Assembly (NCBI GenBank): GCA_903923915.1
Contig: CAIXZI010000023.1
Span: forward strand, 1 to 20,373
Direction: 5' to 3'
From: an uncultured Bacteroidota bacterium
GTDB taxonomy: Bacteria; Bacteroidota; Bacteroidia; B-17B0; Aurantibacillaceae
DNA length: 20,373 bases
Below the pieces are notes generated by a model. The model was given only the letters and a program-made list of their open reading frames with translations, had not been told where the DNA came from and did not search any database. Shown in pieces: positions 20,253 through 20,373 of the stretch. Positions within the stretch are counted from its first letter, which is position 1; every line of letters begins with the position of its first letter. A program made the translations under genes and the position numbers.

Positions 20253-20373
20253 TCAGCACCTGGTTGACCTTGTGCGACTTTGCCGCCTCGCCCACCATCT
20301 GGCCGTTGTTGGCGGCCTCGCCGAACACCTGCGGCTCGGACGGAATCACCAGCGACGGCGCCACCTTGATGGT
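20251..20373 (-). CDS. CpaE/TadZ-like pilus assembly ATPase fragment, foreign high-GC DNA
   Basis: The minus strand from 20373 reads without a stop for 41 codons in a frame with high GC at third positions. The peptide contains APSLVIPSEPQVFGEAANNG followed by QMVGEAAKSHKVNQVLN. The EPQVFGEAANNGQM block resembles the C-terminal end of CpaE/TadZ, the ParA/MinD-like protein of Flp/Tad pilus assembly, where a similar GxAANNGQM stretch is conserved in Alphaproteobacteria. Both ends are missing: the 5' part lies beyond the window and the 3' end is lost at the join. It does not belong to the Bacteroidota genome. The family call rests on one short motif. Confidence 0.55.

Noticed and set aside
20251..20373. 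High-GC right end as horizontally acquired DNA
   Set aside because: It breaks a conserved gene mid-domain with no element end, and it continues to the window edge; a contig chimera is more economical.

Overview
The window is a low-GC stretch of a Bacteroidota chromosome (Flavobacteriia/Sphingobacteriia-like). This rests on an ExbB-ExbD-ExbD-TonB cluster of the Bacteroidota type, a GldA-type ABC ATPase, a BBP2-type porin, start codons with no Shine-Dalgarno sequence, and repeated use of the Bacteroidota -7 promoter box TAnnTTTG. From about base 20247 to the right end the sequence changes abruptly to 65% G+C DNA (80 of 123 bases from 20251), which looks like a fragment of an alphaproteobacterial-type cpaE/tadZ gene. 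It interrupts a DegT aminotransferase gene and is best explained as a chimeric contig join.

Layout. 1-3188 (minus strand): an energy-transduction operon exbB, exbD, exbD, tonB and the start of a small membrane protein. 3317-5451 (minus): a secreted protein of unknown function and a CCA-adding/HD nucleotidyltransferase. 5700-6440 (plus): kdsB (LPS Kdo activation) with a terminator. 6610-9604 (minus): a secreted prolyl oligopeptidase and a DltE-like short-chain dehydrogenase. 9729-11739 (plus): gldA and a family-9 (heptosyltransferase-like) glycosyltransferase. 11742-12104 (minus): a small zinc-ribbon protein. 12270-15205 (plus): a short SSB, an OmpH/Skp chaperone, a LON-N domain protein and a LysM glucosaminidase. 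15209-16369 (minus): aroQ and an ACP phosphodiesterase-like gene. 16408-17313 (plus): xerD. 17315-18406 (minus): a BBP2 porin. 18481-19434 (plus): an unrecognised exported protein. 19497 to about 20247 (plus): a DegT-family aminotransferase cut by the join.

Most of the genes are housekeeping or cell-envelope functions: TonB energisation, LPS precursor and core-sugar transfer, periplasmic chaperone, peptidoglycan hydrolase, porin. I see no phage, IS, CRISPR, defence or biosynthetic cluster, and no tRNA or rRNA.

The more unusual content is between the genes. (1) At least six genes have a -7 box ending only 4-6 nt before the ATG, which predicts leaderless mRNAs; acpH and xerD share one 38-bp divergent promoter region of this kind. 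(2) Several different dispersed-repeat-like palindromes occupy the intergenic gaps, and one supplies the last codons of the ACP phosphodiesterase gene. (3) Three ACGG-type motifs spaced exactly 21 bp apart lie upstream of the secreted unknown protein.
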